Of a stretch of DNA of 64,000 nt, positions 56,305-64,000 are shown in pieces. Both the position numbers and the translations under genes were made by a program. Source of the stretch: Allofranklinella schreckenbergeri (GTDB lineage: Bacteria; Pseudomonadota; Gammaproteobacteria; Burkholderiales; Burkholderiaceae_C); NCBI RefSeq assembly GCF_003703475.1, contig NZ_RDQM01000004.1:124001-188000 (forward strand), given 5' to 3'. How positions within the stretch are numbered: the stretch's first letter is position 1; each line of letters opens with the position of its first letter. The notes beneath the pieces were generated by a model, which saw only the letters and a list, made by a program, of their open reading frames with translations, made no database searches and was not told where the DNA came from.

Positions 56305-57303
56305 TCAAGGCCGGGCTGCCGCCCGGCCATCTGCTTTCTGATCTTTGACGTTGCCAGCCCGCACCGCACGCACGGGCTGACCAGCGGGTTGTTGCTTGGC
56401 GTTTGCAGGCGTTGCAGCTCTTGCCGCCGGCTTGGCCGTAGCCGGTTTAGCGGCAGTCGGCTTAGCTGCAACGGCCTTGACTGGCGCACGCACCGCGCCG
56501 CCTGGCGCCAGAGCCGCCTCATCGCCCACACGAGTCGCCACGCCACGCAAGCGAATGGCATAGCCATTGCGATGGCGCAAATCGGCATATTCCAGCGCCT
56601 GCTCTTTCAGCCCCAACGGGGCCAGCACCTGTGGCAGCGTCGCCCAGAAATCCTCCAACCGCGCGCCCACTTGCAACTGCTGGCCTGTGCCCAACTCGAT
56701 ATGAGCGCCATTGGCCAAAAACATCTGCCAACTGCCCCGTGGCGTGAGGTACAAGGCCACGGGTTGCATGTTCTGCTGAAGAGCAGCATGCTGCTGCATC
56801 TGCCCCAACAGGTAGTGGTACATCTCCAAAACGTGGCCCGATTGCTCACGCGGGCCAGCCAGGTTCGGCAAATTCAAGTGCTCGACCTCTCCCCGGTTGG
56901 CCTCGAAAACCTCGCCATAGCGGTTCAGCATGGAGGATTCTTCCGGCCCATCCCAAAGCGCCACAGGCTCATGCTCTTGCAGGAAAACTTCCAGTGTGTT
57001 GGGAAAGCCCCTGCGTAACTCCGCCTCGCGCACCCAAGGCATTTGCTCAAAGGCCTTGCGCGCCTGCGCCAGCTCCAAAGTAAACAGATTGCCGCGCAAT
57101 TGGGACAACACATTGGCTTGCAGGCTTGCAGCACTGCTGTGCTGCGGGTTGCCATGGACCGTGACTTGTGTAATGGCAAACGCAGGGTTGCGCAGCAGCC
57201 AAAACACCAGCGCCACGCAAACGAGCGTGAACACGCCGAAAAACGCCAGCGAAGCGGTGGCGTTCATCAGACGGACGTCAACGGGTGGCATGGGGCGACT
57301 CAT
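56305..57303 (-). CDS. ftsQ: Cell division protein FtsQ
   Basis: Bitopic membrane protein that recruits FtsB and FtsL in the divisome. The 332-residue chain has a short cytoplasmic N-terminus, a membrane segment at about 17-38, the POTRA domain from ITQVTVHGN, and the beta domain with EVFLQEHEPVALWDG and IELGTGQQLQVGARLEDF. The last 65 residues form an Ala/Lys/Pro-rich tail that is not part of the fold and looks disordered. It lies 18 bases after ddl. Confidence 0.95.
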   Translation of the reverse strand: MSRPMPPVDVRLMNATASLAFFGVFTLVCVALVFWLLRNPAFAITQVTVHGNPQHSSAASLQANVLSQLRGNLFTLELAQARKAFEQMPWVREAELRRGFPNTLEVFLQEHEPVALWDGPEESSMLNRYGEVFEANRGEVEHLNLPNLAGPREQSGHVLEMYHYLLGQMQQHAALQQNMQPVALYLTPRGSWQMFLANGAHIELGTGQQLQVGARLEDFWATLPQVLAPLGLKEQALEYADLRHRNGYAIRLRGVATRVGDEAALAPGGAVRAPVKAVAAKPTAAKPATAKPAARAATPANAKQQPAGQPVRAVRAGNVKDQKADGRAAARP

Positions 57304-57321
57304 GGCTGATGCGAAAAAGAG

Positions 57322-58353
57322 TTACAGCGCCTGAGCAGAGTGATCCCGCCCAGGCTGGGCATCACAGCGTGCCGCTGCCAGGATTTGCACACACAGCTCT
57401 TCATAGGACAGGCCCGCTGCACGCGCGGCCAATGGCACGAGCGAGTGGCTTGTCATACCTGGCGAGGTGTTGATTTCCAGCAGGAAGGGTTCGCCATCGC
57501 TGCGGCGCACCATGACATCTGCACGCGCCCAGCCTCGGCACCCCAGTGAGCGAAAGGCTTGCTCGCTCAAATGCCGGATGCGCTGCTCCAATTCAGCGGG
57601 CAAACCGCTAGGGCAGTGGTATTGGGTGGCCTCGCCAAAGTATTTGTTCTGGTAATCGTAGTTGCCGCCAGGCGCAACGATGCGCACCACGGGCAACGCT
57701 TGCACGGCAGCCAAAGCCTCGCCTGAATCAGAACGGCGAACTTGCAGCAATGCACAAGTGGTTTCCTCACCGTCAATGAATTGCTCGCACAGCACTTCGT
57801 CGTCGTAGCGCGCAGCCAGCGCATAGGCTTGCGCGCACTGGGTCGCATCCATGACCTTGGTCAGGCCAATGGTTGACCCCTCACGCGCGGGCTTGACAAT
57901 CATGGGCGCGCCCAAGTCTTGCAGGGCCTGGGCTACGCCCTGGGACGAATCCACCAATCGCCACGCAGGCGTGGGCAAGCCGTCGGCTTGCCACAAACGT
58001 TTAGTCAGCACTTTATCCATGGCCATTGCAGAGGCCATCACGCCTGGGCCGGTGTAAGGGATGTGCAGCAGCTCCAACATGCCTTGCAGCGTGCCATCTT
58101 CGCCGCCACGACCATGCAGGGCGATAAAGCATCGATCAAAGCCTTGCGTTTTCAAATCCCACAGCGGCTGTTCGGCGGTATCAAAGGCGTGGGCGTCAAC
58201 GCCTCGCGAACGCAAAGCGGCCAGCACGCCTTGACCAGACATGAGCGAAACCTCACGCTCGGCAGACGTCCCGCCCATGAGAACGGCAACTTTACCCAGC
58301 GCCTTCCCGTCCACGGGGGCTGTTTGCAGGGGGGAGTGACTGTAGTGGCTCAT
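57322..58353 (-). CDS. ddl: D-alanine--D-alanine ligase
   Basis: ATP-grasp enzyme that makes the D-Ala-D-Ala dipeptide for peptidoglycan. The 343-residue cytosolic enzyme shows [59 protein letters not shown] and [17 protein letters not shown]. Its ATG overlaps the murC stop (ATGA). ftsQ follows after 18 bases. Confidence 0.97.
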   Translation of the reverse strand: MSHYSHSPLQTAPVDGKALGKVAVLMGGTSAEREVSLMSGQGVLAALRSRGVDAHAFDTAEQPLWDLKTQGFDRCFIALHGRGGEDGTLQGMLELLHIPYTGPGVMASAMAMDKVLTKRLWQADGLPTPAWRLVDSSQGVAQALQDLGAPMIVKPAREGSTIGLTKVMDATQCAQAYALAARYDDEVLCEQFIDGEETTCALLQVRRSDSGEALAAVQALPVVRIVAPGGNYDYQNKYFGEATQYHCPSGLPAELEQRIRHLSEQAFRSLGCRGWARADVMVRRSDGEPFLLEINTSPGMTSHSLVPLAARAAGLSYEELCVQILAAARCDAQPGRDHSAQAL

Positions 58354-59786
58354 ACGTCGATCTCTTCCAAATGGTTTTGCGCAGGCTTTAAGTGCTGTGC
58401 CCAGTCGTCGGCGGCAGCTCCGATATTGCCAGCCCCCATGTAGATAACGACGTCGCCATCCTCCAAAATGGCTTGGATGGCTGCGCCAAGCGCTTGCGCG
58501 TCTTCCACAAAAACAGGCTCTACCTGGCCAGCGACGCGCACAGCACGCGTAAGCGAACGGCCATCGGCAGCCACAATGGGGGCCTCTCCAGCGGCGTACA
58601 CCTCGGTGAGGAACACGCGATCGGCGCGGCCGAGCACCCGCACGAAGTCTTCAAAACAATCGCGAGTGCGCGAATAACGGTGCGGCTGGAAAGCCACGAT
58701 CAGACGCCGACCGGGGAAGGCGCCACGCGCCGCCGCCAAGGTGGCAGCCACCTCCGCTGGGTGGTGGCCATAGTCTTGAATCAGGCGAAAGCTCCCTGCC
58801 TTTGCAGGGCCTACAGCAAAATCGCCATATTGCTGGAAACGCCGCCCCACTCCCTGGAAGCTGGCCAGCCCTCGCTGAATGGCCGCATCATCGACATTCA
58901 ACTCTGTCGCCACCGCAATCGCAGCCAGCGCATTGAGCACGTTGTGCGTCCCGGGCAAATTCAACTCAACGGGCAAATCCGGCAGGCTTACGCCATTACG
59001 GCGCTGAACGGTAAAGCACATACGCTCCCCCACCGCACGTACATCCACCGCGCGCACCTGCGCATCCTCTTGAAAGCCGTAGGTGGTCACAGCGTAGTTG
59101 ATGCGCGGCACGATGGCGCGCGCGCCTGCATCCTCCGTGCAAAGCACCGCTGTGCCGTAAAAAGGCATGCGATGGAGAAAGTCGATAAATGCTTGGCGCA
59201 AGCGATCTTCATCGTGCCCATAGGTCTCCATGTGATCCGGCTCAATATTGGTCACAACAGCCATGACGGGAGAGAGGTTGAGAAAGGATGCATCGGATTC
59301 ATCCGCCTCGACCACGATGTAATCCCCTTTACCCAGGCGCGCATTCGCACCAGCGCTTTTCAGTCGCCCGCCAATGACGAAAGTGGGATCCAACCCTGCC
59401 GCTTCCAGCACGGTGGTAATGAGACTGGTGGTGGTGGTTTTGCCGTGGGTGCCAGCTACAGCGATCCCTTGGCGGGAGCGCATCAACTCCGCCAGCATCA
59501 TGGCGCGCGGCACAACGGGGATGCCACGCGCACGCGCAGCCGTGACCTCCGGGTTATCAGCCTTCACGGCCGTCGAAGTCACCACCGCATCGGCTTGCTG
59601 CACATGGCCAGCATCGTGGCCGATAGAAATATGCATGCCCAACGAGGCCAGGCGCTGCACCACAGCGCCATCCTGCAAATCAGAGCCAGAGATGGTGTAG
59701 CCCTGGCCATGCAATACCTCGGCAATCGGACTCATGCCCGCGCCGCCAATGCCGACGAAGTGGATGTGGTGTATGGCGTGTTTCAT
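58350..59786 (-). CDS. murC: UDP-N-acetylmuramate--L-alanine ligase MurC
   Basis: Adds L-alanine to UDP-MurNAc using ATP. The 478-residue Mur ligase opens with [18 protein letters not shown], has the P-loop [11 protein letters not shown] near 115, [25 protein letters not shown], and the C-terminal [12 protein letters not shown] and FQPHRYSRT. Coupled to ddl by a four-base overlap; 31 bases separate it from murG. Confidence 0.97.
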   Translation of the reverse strand: MKHAIHHIHFVGIGGAGMSPIAEVLHGQGYTISGSDLQDGAVVQRLASLGMHISIGHDAGHVQQADAVVTSTAVKADNPEVTAARARGIPVVPRAMMLAELMRSRQGIAVAGTHGKTTTTSLITTVLEAAGLDPTFVIGGRLKSAGANARLGKGDYIVVEADESDASFLNLSPVMAVVTNIEPDHMETYGHDEDRLRQAFIDFLHRMPFYGTAVLCTEDAGARAIVPRINYAVTTYGFQEDAQVRAVDVRAVGERMCFTVQRRNGVSLPDLPVELNLPGTHNVLNALAAIAVATELNVDDAAIQRGLASFQGVGRRFQQYGDFAVGPAKAGSFRLIQDYGHHPAEVAATLAAARGAFPGRRLIVAFQPHRYSRTRDCFEDFVRVLGRADRVFLTEVYAAGEAPIVAADGRSLTRAVRVAGQVEPVFVEDAQALGAAIQAILEDGDVVIYMGAGNIGAAADDWAQHLKPAQNHLEEIDV

Positions 59787-59817
59787 ACGATCAAGCCTCT
59801 GTCTCGGTCTCTCAGCC

Positions 59818-60888
59818 TCACTCGACCAGCTCTTCGCAGGCCCGCACGATCAGCGGCACCGCCTCGGTCTTGGCGAGCTTGCGCGCTCGACGAGCGCGTT
59901 CAAGCAGCTCATGACGCGTGAGCGCACGCATAAAGTCCGCCAATCCTTCAGGTGTCATCAGGCTTTGCTCCATCAACCAGGCTGCGTCTTCATCAACCAA
60001 ATAGCGCGCGTTCACGCTCTGATGGTCGTCCACGGCATGGGGATAAGGGACAAAGCACGCCGCCGCGCCTACGGCGGCGATTTCGGTCACGGTGCTGGCA
60101 CCCGCGCGGCAAATCACCAAATCGGCATCGGCATAAGCTTTCGCTGTGTCCTTGATGAAAGGGATCAGGTCGGCACTCACTCCCGCTTGCTGGTAGTTGG
60201 CCTGCAAAGATTCAATCTGCTTTAAACCACTTTGATGCAGCACGTGGGGACGCTGTGCCTCGGGAAGCAACGCCAAGGCTTTGGGCACTATCTCATTGAG
60301 CGCCTGCGCTCCCAAGCTCCCGCCAACCACTAGCAGCTGCAATGGCCCCTCACGATCAGCGAAACGTCGGCTTGGCGCGTTTTGGCGCAGAAACTCACCT
60401 CGCAAAGGGTTGCCCACCCATTCCGCACCTTTCAACACCTTGGGGAAAGCCGTAAAAACGCGACGCGCCAAATGCGACAGCCACTGGTTGGCCATGCCCG
60501 CAACGGCATTTTGCTCATGGATGAACAGGGGGATACGCTTGCTGGCCGCAGCAAGTGCGCCCGGCACAGAAACGTAACCGCCAAAGCCCAAAACCACATC
60601 AGGTTTGATATGGGCCAAGAGCTTGCGCGCTTCCAAGACGGCATCCGGCAAAGCCAGCATGGGCCGCCATCCTTTACCGCGCACGCCGGAAAAGTTCAGG
60701 CAATGCAATTCCAAGCCATAGCCCGACACAATCTTGCCCTCCATCCCCGCATTACCGCCTATCCAGACGACATGCCAACCAGCATCCTGCAAGCCTTGCG
60801 CCACGGCAACACCAGGAAAAATATGCCCACCGGTGCCACCTGCCATGACAACAGCCGTCTTCTGCGCGCCTTTACGCTCCCTCTTCAT
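59818..60888 (-). CDS. murG: MurG glycosyltransferase (lipid II synthesis)
   Basis: Transfers GlcNAc from UDP-GlcNAc to lipid I on the inner face of the membrane. The 356-residue GT-B enzyme has [10 protein letters not shown] at 17-26, [42 protein letters not shown] and [17 protein letters not shown] for the donor site. Its ATG overlaps the ftsW stop (ATGA). Confidence 0.97.
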   Translation of the reverse strand: MKRERKGAQKTAVVMAGGTGGHIFPGVAVAQGLQDAGWHVVWIGGNAGMEGKIVSGYGLELHCLNFSGVRGKGWRPMLALPDAVLEARKLLAHIKPDVVLGFGGYVSVPGALAAASKRIPLFIHEQNAVAGMANQWLSHLARRVFTAFPKVLKGAEWVGNPLRGEFLRQNAPSRRFADREGPLQLLVVGGSLGAQALNEIVPKALALLPEAQRPHVLHQSGLKQIESLQANYQQAGVSADLIPFIKDTAKAYADADLVICRAGASTVTEIAAVGAAACFVPYPHAVDDHQSVNARYLVDEDAAWLMEQSLMTPEGLADFMRALTRHELLERARRARKLAKTEAVPLIVRACEELVE

Positions 60889-62156
60889 ATGCGCTCCCCC
60901 CGCATCAAACTTCTGTTTTCATAATCCACTCTCAACACAATCGCGATGGCCATCAAGCTCAGGAGCATCGCTGAGCCGCCAAAGCTCATTAAAGGCAGCG
61001 TCAAACCCTTGGTCGGCAGCGCCCCAAGAGTGACCCCAATATTGATCATGGATTGGATGCCAATCCACAAGCCAATGCCTTGGGCAACCAAGCCGGCAAA
61101 AATGCGATCCAGGGCCACGGCACGGCGACCAATCACCATGATGCGCCGCACCAGCCAGAAATACACGGCAATCAGCAACAGCACCCCGACCAAGCCCAGC
61201 TCCTCGCCAATGACCGCAAGAATGAAATCGGTATGCGGTTCAGGCAACCAGTGCAGCTTCTCCACACTGCCCCCCAGCCCTACACCAAAGATCTCGCCCC
61301 GTCCAAAAGAAATCAGTGAATGGGTGAGTTGATAGCCTTCCTTGAGGCGATAGGACTCGTGCCAAGGGTTCAAATAGGCAAAAAAGCGAGCACGCCGATA
61401 AGGCTCCAGCCAAATCATCAGCACGAAGGCGCTTAGCAGCACCAGCAGCATCAATGCAAACCCTCGGATATTGACTCCGCCCAAAAACAAAATCCCCACT
61501 GCCGTGGATGCAACCACCACAAAAGCGCCCAAATCAGGCTCCGCCAGCAGCAGCAACCCGATGAACCCAACGGCTGCGCCAATAGGGGTCACTGCACGCA
61601 TGAACTTCTCACGCACGTCCATGCGACGCACCATGTAATCGGCCGCGTAAATCACCACTGCCAGCTTGGCCAATTCCGAAGGCTGAAATCGCATCACGCC
61701 CAAAGGCAACCAACGCCTGGAGCCATTCACAGAAATCCCCAGACCCGGAATGAGCACAGCCACCAACAACACCAATGTGCCCAGCAGCACCCATATGGCA
61801 TTTTTGCGCCAGACTTCCATTGGCACCTGGAACACCGCCACTGCCGCTACGAAGGCCACCGCGATAGACACTACATGGCGAATCAAGAAAAACTCATTGT
61901 GCACGCCTGTCATGCGCGGGCTATCACCCATAGCAATGGAGGCCGAGTACACCATCACCACACTCCAGGCCAAAATGCCCACAAGCACGCCAAGCAGGGT
62001 TTGATCCACCCCTTCCACGACGGAAGGCTGAGCTGTAGTGCGAAGCCCCGAAGTCATACCCATGGTATGCACAGGCACATCTGGCATTTTCAGCCGCTCA
62101 TCGCGACTTGTGATGCGCTGCCACCAACCGAAACGTTTATCGGCCTGCGTGCTCAT
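60885..62156 (-). CDS. ftsW: Septal peptidoglycan glycosyltransferase FtsW
   Basis: SEDS-family polymerase that works with PBP3 (FtsI) at the septum. The 423-residue membrane protein has about ten segments, [34 protein letters not shown] with the catalytic-site Asp, [29 protein letters not shown], and [18 protein letters not shown]. The ATG at 62156 overlaps the murD stop in ATGA, so this start is chosen over an upstream in-frame ATG. Confidence 0.96.
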   Translation of the reverse strand: MSTQADKRFGWWQRITSRDERLKMPDVPVHTMGMTSGLRTTAQPSVVEGVDQTLLGVLVGILAWSVVMVYSASIAMGDSPRMTGVHNEFFLIRHVVSIAVAFVAAVAVFQVPMEVWRKNAIWVLLGTLVLLVAVLIPGLGISVNGSRRWLPLGVMRFQPSELAKLAVVIYAADYMVRRMDVREKFMRAVTPIGAAVGFIGLLLLAEPDLGAFVVVASTAVGILFLGGVNIRGFALMLLVLLSAFVLMIWLEPYRRARFFAYLNPWHESYRLKEGYQLTHSLISFGRGEIFGVGLGGSVEKLHWLPEPHTDFILAVIGEELGLVGVLLLIAVYFWLVRRIMVIGRRAVALDRIFAGLVAQGIGLWIGIQSMINIGVTLGALPTKGLTLPLMSFGGSAMLLSLMAIAIVLRVDYENRSLMRGERI

Positions 62157-63907
62157 GTCCAATCCCCCAATTCCTGACCGGCATCCAGAGCCAGAGCACG
62201 CACGCACGAGGTAAAAACTTCCGCGCGATGGGCATAGTCTCTAAACATATCCAGGCTCGCACACGCAGGTGAAAGCAGCACAGCATCCCCGGGCTGGGCC
62301 AAGGAAGCTGCGTGCTGCACGGCATGCTCCAGCGTAGCTGCGTGGTACAGCGGAATGCCCGTGCCTTGCAAAGCAGCTTCGATCACAGAAGCATCACGCC
62401 CAATCAGCAAAACAGCGCGCGCTGCCTGCCTCACAGGCCCGGCCAGAGGCGCAAAATCCTGCCCCTTGCCATCCCCACCAAGAATCACTACCAGCCGACG
62501 CGCGCCCCCTTCCATAATCAGGCCGTCCAACGCAGCCACGGTGGCCCCCACATTGGTGCCTTTGCTGTCATCAATGTATTCAACCTCTTGTACAAAACCC
62601 AGTGATTGCACACGATGCGGCTCGCCACGGTATTCACGCAAGCCATGCAACATATGGGCCAAACTGGCTCCCGTGGTCGAGGCTAAAGCCAGCGCTGCCA
62701 AAGCATTGCTGATGTTGTGGCGGCCACGAATGCGCAGCGCTGCGCAAGGCATGAGGCGCTGGCAAAAAGCTTCCGACATCCGCACCATCGGCTTGGCAGC
62801 ACCAGCCCCACTCTGTACTCCCGGGACATCGCTGTAAACACGCGCCAGCCAAGGCATGCCCGCCTGGACTTCGACGCCCCAATCACCCGCCTGCTCAGGC
62901 ACACCTAAGCCAAAACGCAAAATGGCACGACCGGTTACTACAGCGCGATGACGCCCTTTAGCGGGCTTTTCGTTAGCCTCCGCCAACTTGGGCATCAGGG
63001 CCATTGTTGTTGGATCGTCTCGATTGAGTATTGCCGTAGCTCGCTGACCATAAATACGCGCCTTTGCATGCACATAGGCCTGCATGCTGCCGTGCCAATC
63101 CAAATGGTCTTCGCTGACATTCAGAATAGTCGCTGCTGTAGGCTCAAAATGGCTGGAGTATTCAAGCTGGAAACTGGAAAGCTCTAGCACCCAAGCTTGT
63201 GGCAAAGCCAGTGCGTAAGCATCAGGCTGCACCTGTTTCGCCACTGCAGCCGCATTGCTGCAATTCGCATGCAGCCCCTCATCCTCTTCTTGCGCGACGC
63301 TAACCTCCCCAGCACTCGCAGCAGACTTTTCCTGCTCTGCGCTTTCCGCGTGCGCGCTGGCGCCCTCGCAAGCACACTGCGCCGCTTGCATGCGCGATGC
63401 CAGGGTATCCAGCAGCGAAGGGCCAATATTCCCCGCCACAGCGACGCTTAAACCCGCTCTTTCAAGTAGCTGGCCCGTTAACGACGTCACAGTGGTTTTA
63501 CCGTTGGTCCCAGTAATGGCCAATACATACGGCCGGTAGCCATGTTCCTGGCGCAGCTTTGTCAGCATCTGGCTGAACAAATCCAGCTCACCACCGAAAA
63601 AGACGCCACTGTGTGCAGCCGCTGTGCGTACAGGCTCCACTTCAGCCAACGCCAATCCGGGTGAGCAATACACCGCCGAAATTTCTACATGCCCCACACG
63701 GCTGCGCAGCAGCGCAGCATCCAACGGCTGTCCCAGTACGCACTCTGCATCCGGCACTTCTTCGCGCAGATTAGCCCAATGCGGCGGTTGCGCACGCGTG
63801 TCTGCCACACGCACACGCATTCCTTGCGCGGCACACCAACGGGCCATCGCCAAGCCTGAAATGCCTAGGCCCAGAATCAGCACAAGAGGAGCAGTACTCT
63901 GTTTCAT
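62153..63907 (-). CDS. murD: UDP-N-acetylmuramoylalanine--D-glutamate ligase MurD, with internal insertion
   Basis: Adds D-glutamate to UDP-MurNAc-L-Ala. At 584 residues it is much longer than the usual 440-500. Recognisable parts: [15 protein letters not shown] at the N-terminus, GTNGKTT at 133-139, [11 protein letters not shown], then an extra Ala/Glu/Ser/Cys-rich stretch at about 172-232 of low complexity, then [13 protein letters not shown] at 239-251, [26 protein letters not shown] and [17 protein letters not shown]. The insertion lies between the P-loop helix and the central strand, at a surface position in known structures. The frame is intact throughout. It starts three bases after the mraY stop. 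Confidence 0.94.
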   Translation of the reverse strand: MKQSTAPLVLILGLGISGLAMARWCAAQGMRVRVADTRAQPPHWANLREEVPDAECVLGQPLDAALLRSRVGHVEISAVYCSPGLALAEVEPVRTAAAHSGVFFGGELDLFSQMLTKLRQEHGYRPYVLAITGTNGKTTVTSLTGQLLERAGLSVAVAGNIGPSLLDTLASRMQAAQCACEGASAHAESAEQEKSAASAGEVSVAQEEDEGLHANCSNAAAVAKQVQPDAYALALPQAWVLELSSFQLEYSSHFEPTAATILNVSEDHLDWHGSMQAYVHAKARIYGQRATAILNRDDPTTMALMPKLAEANEKPAKGRHRAVVTGRAILRFGLGVPEQAGDWGVEVQAGMPWLARVYSDVPGVQSGAGAAKPMVRMSEAFCQRLMPCAALRIRGRHNISNALAALALASTTGASLAHMLHGLREYRGEPHRVQSLGFVQEVEYIDDSKGTNVGATVAALDGLIMEGGARRLVVILGGDGKGQDFAPLAGPVRQAARAVLLIGRDASVIEAALQGTGIPLYHAATLEHAVQHAASLAQPGDAVLLSPACASLDMFRDYAHRAEVFTSCVRALALDAGQELGDWT

Positions 63908-63910
63908 ACC

Positions 63911-64000
63911 CTACCTCAGCTTCAAACTGGCCAGCCCCACCATGCACAGGAAAATGGTGATGATCCAAAAGCGCACAACCACCTGTGTCTCTTTCCACCC
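63911..64000 (-). CDS. mraY: Phospho-N-acetylmuramoyl-pentapeptide transferase MraY (C-terminal fragment)
   Basis: Only the last 30 codons are inside the window: GWKETQVVVRFWIITIFLC and the ending GLASLKLR, which match the MraY C-terminus and its last membrane segment. The enzyme makes lipid I. It heads the visible part of the dcw run, directly before murD. Confidence 0.88.
   Translation of the reverse strand, partial: GWKETQVVVRFWIITIFLCMVGLASLKLR

Overview
The window is about 64 kb of a GC-rich chromosome from a betaproteobacterium of the Burkholderiales, most like Comamonadaceae. This placement rests on gene content and order: a dcw cell-wall and division cluster, a ctaA-ctaB-sco haem A/copper run, maf-rng, phoH-mliC-ybeY, and an S-adenosylhomocysteine riboswitch in front of ahcY. 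Nearly everything is housekeeping. There is no prophage, CRISPR array, rRNA operon or intact insertion sequence.

Layout. 1-10.4 kb: a partial AraC-type regulator, a membrane protein, a TPR protein, ssb, fabA, folB with a pteridine-reductase-like SDR, a MidA-type methyltransferase, an M48 protease, two YbjQ-domain genes and a small exported protein. 10.5-16.2 kb: rpmB-rpmG, asd, a DUF3014 protein, mltA and an OmpA-like lipoprotein. 16.4-25.6 kb: sco-ctaB-ctaA, qor with an AhpD-like gene, an aldehyde dehydrogenase, an exported prodomain-like protein, ppk2, rng and maf. 26.4-36.8 kb: glyQ, a MITE-like insertion, mutL, tRNA-Met, a second aldehyde dehydrogenase, the SAH riboswitch with ahcY, arsC, tRNA-Arg, a TauE/SafE permease and a GNAT enzyme. 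36.8-47.3 kb: a TlpA-like thioredoxin, a giant alpha-2-macroglobulin, sirB2-like, ybeY, mliC-like, phoH and ruvA. 47.3-53.3 kb: a secreted serine protease, hemC, a TesA-like esterase, a nitroreductase-like protein and lpxC. 53.6-64 kb: ftsZ, ftsA, ftsQ, ddl, murC, murG, ftsW, murD and the 3' end of mraY, all on the minus strand and tightly packed.

The most unusual feature is a family of AT-rich, roughly 75-bp palindromic elements, with 14 clear copies, one truncated inverted copy and two degenerate copies, all intergenic. Each clear copy has two long complementary arms, typically beginning CCAATCAAAAG and ending CTTTTGATTGG. The arms enclose an asymmetric core with sense consensus TTGTTTYGGCATGATGG. 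In 12 of the 15 copies whose direction can be read, the core lies in the same sense as the gene that ends just upstream, often within 20 bases of its stop codon, and most of those genes lack an ordinary intrinsic terminator. This looks like a multi-copy 3'-UTR element and I do not recognise it as a named family. A second repeat is a 275-bp MITE-like insertion with inverted ends and an apparent 8-bp target duplication; solo ends occur beside lpxC and near position 1135.
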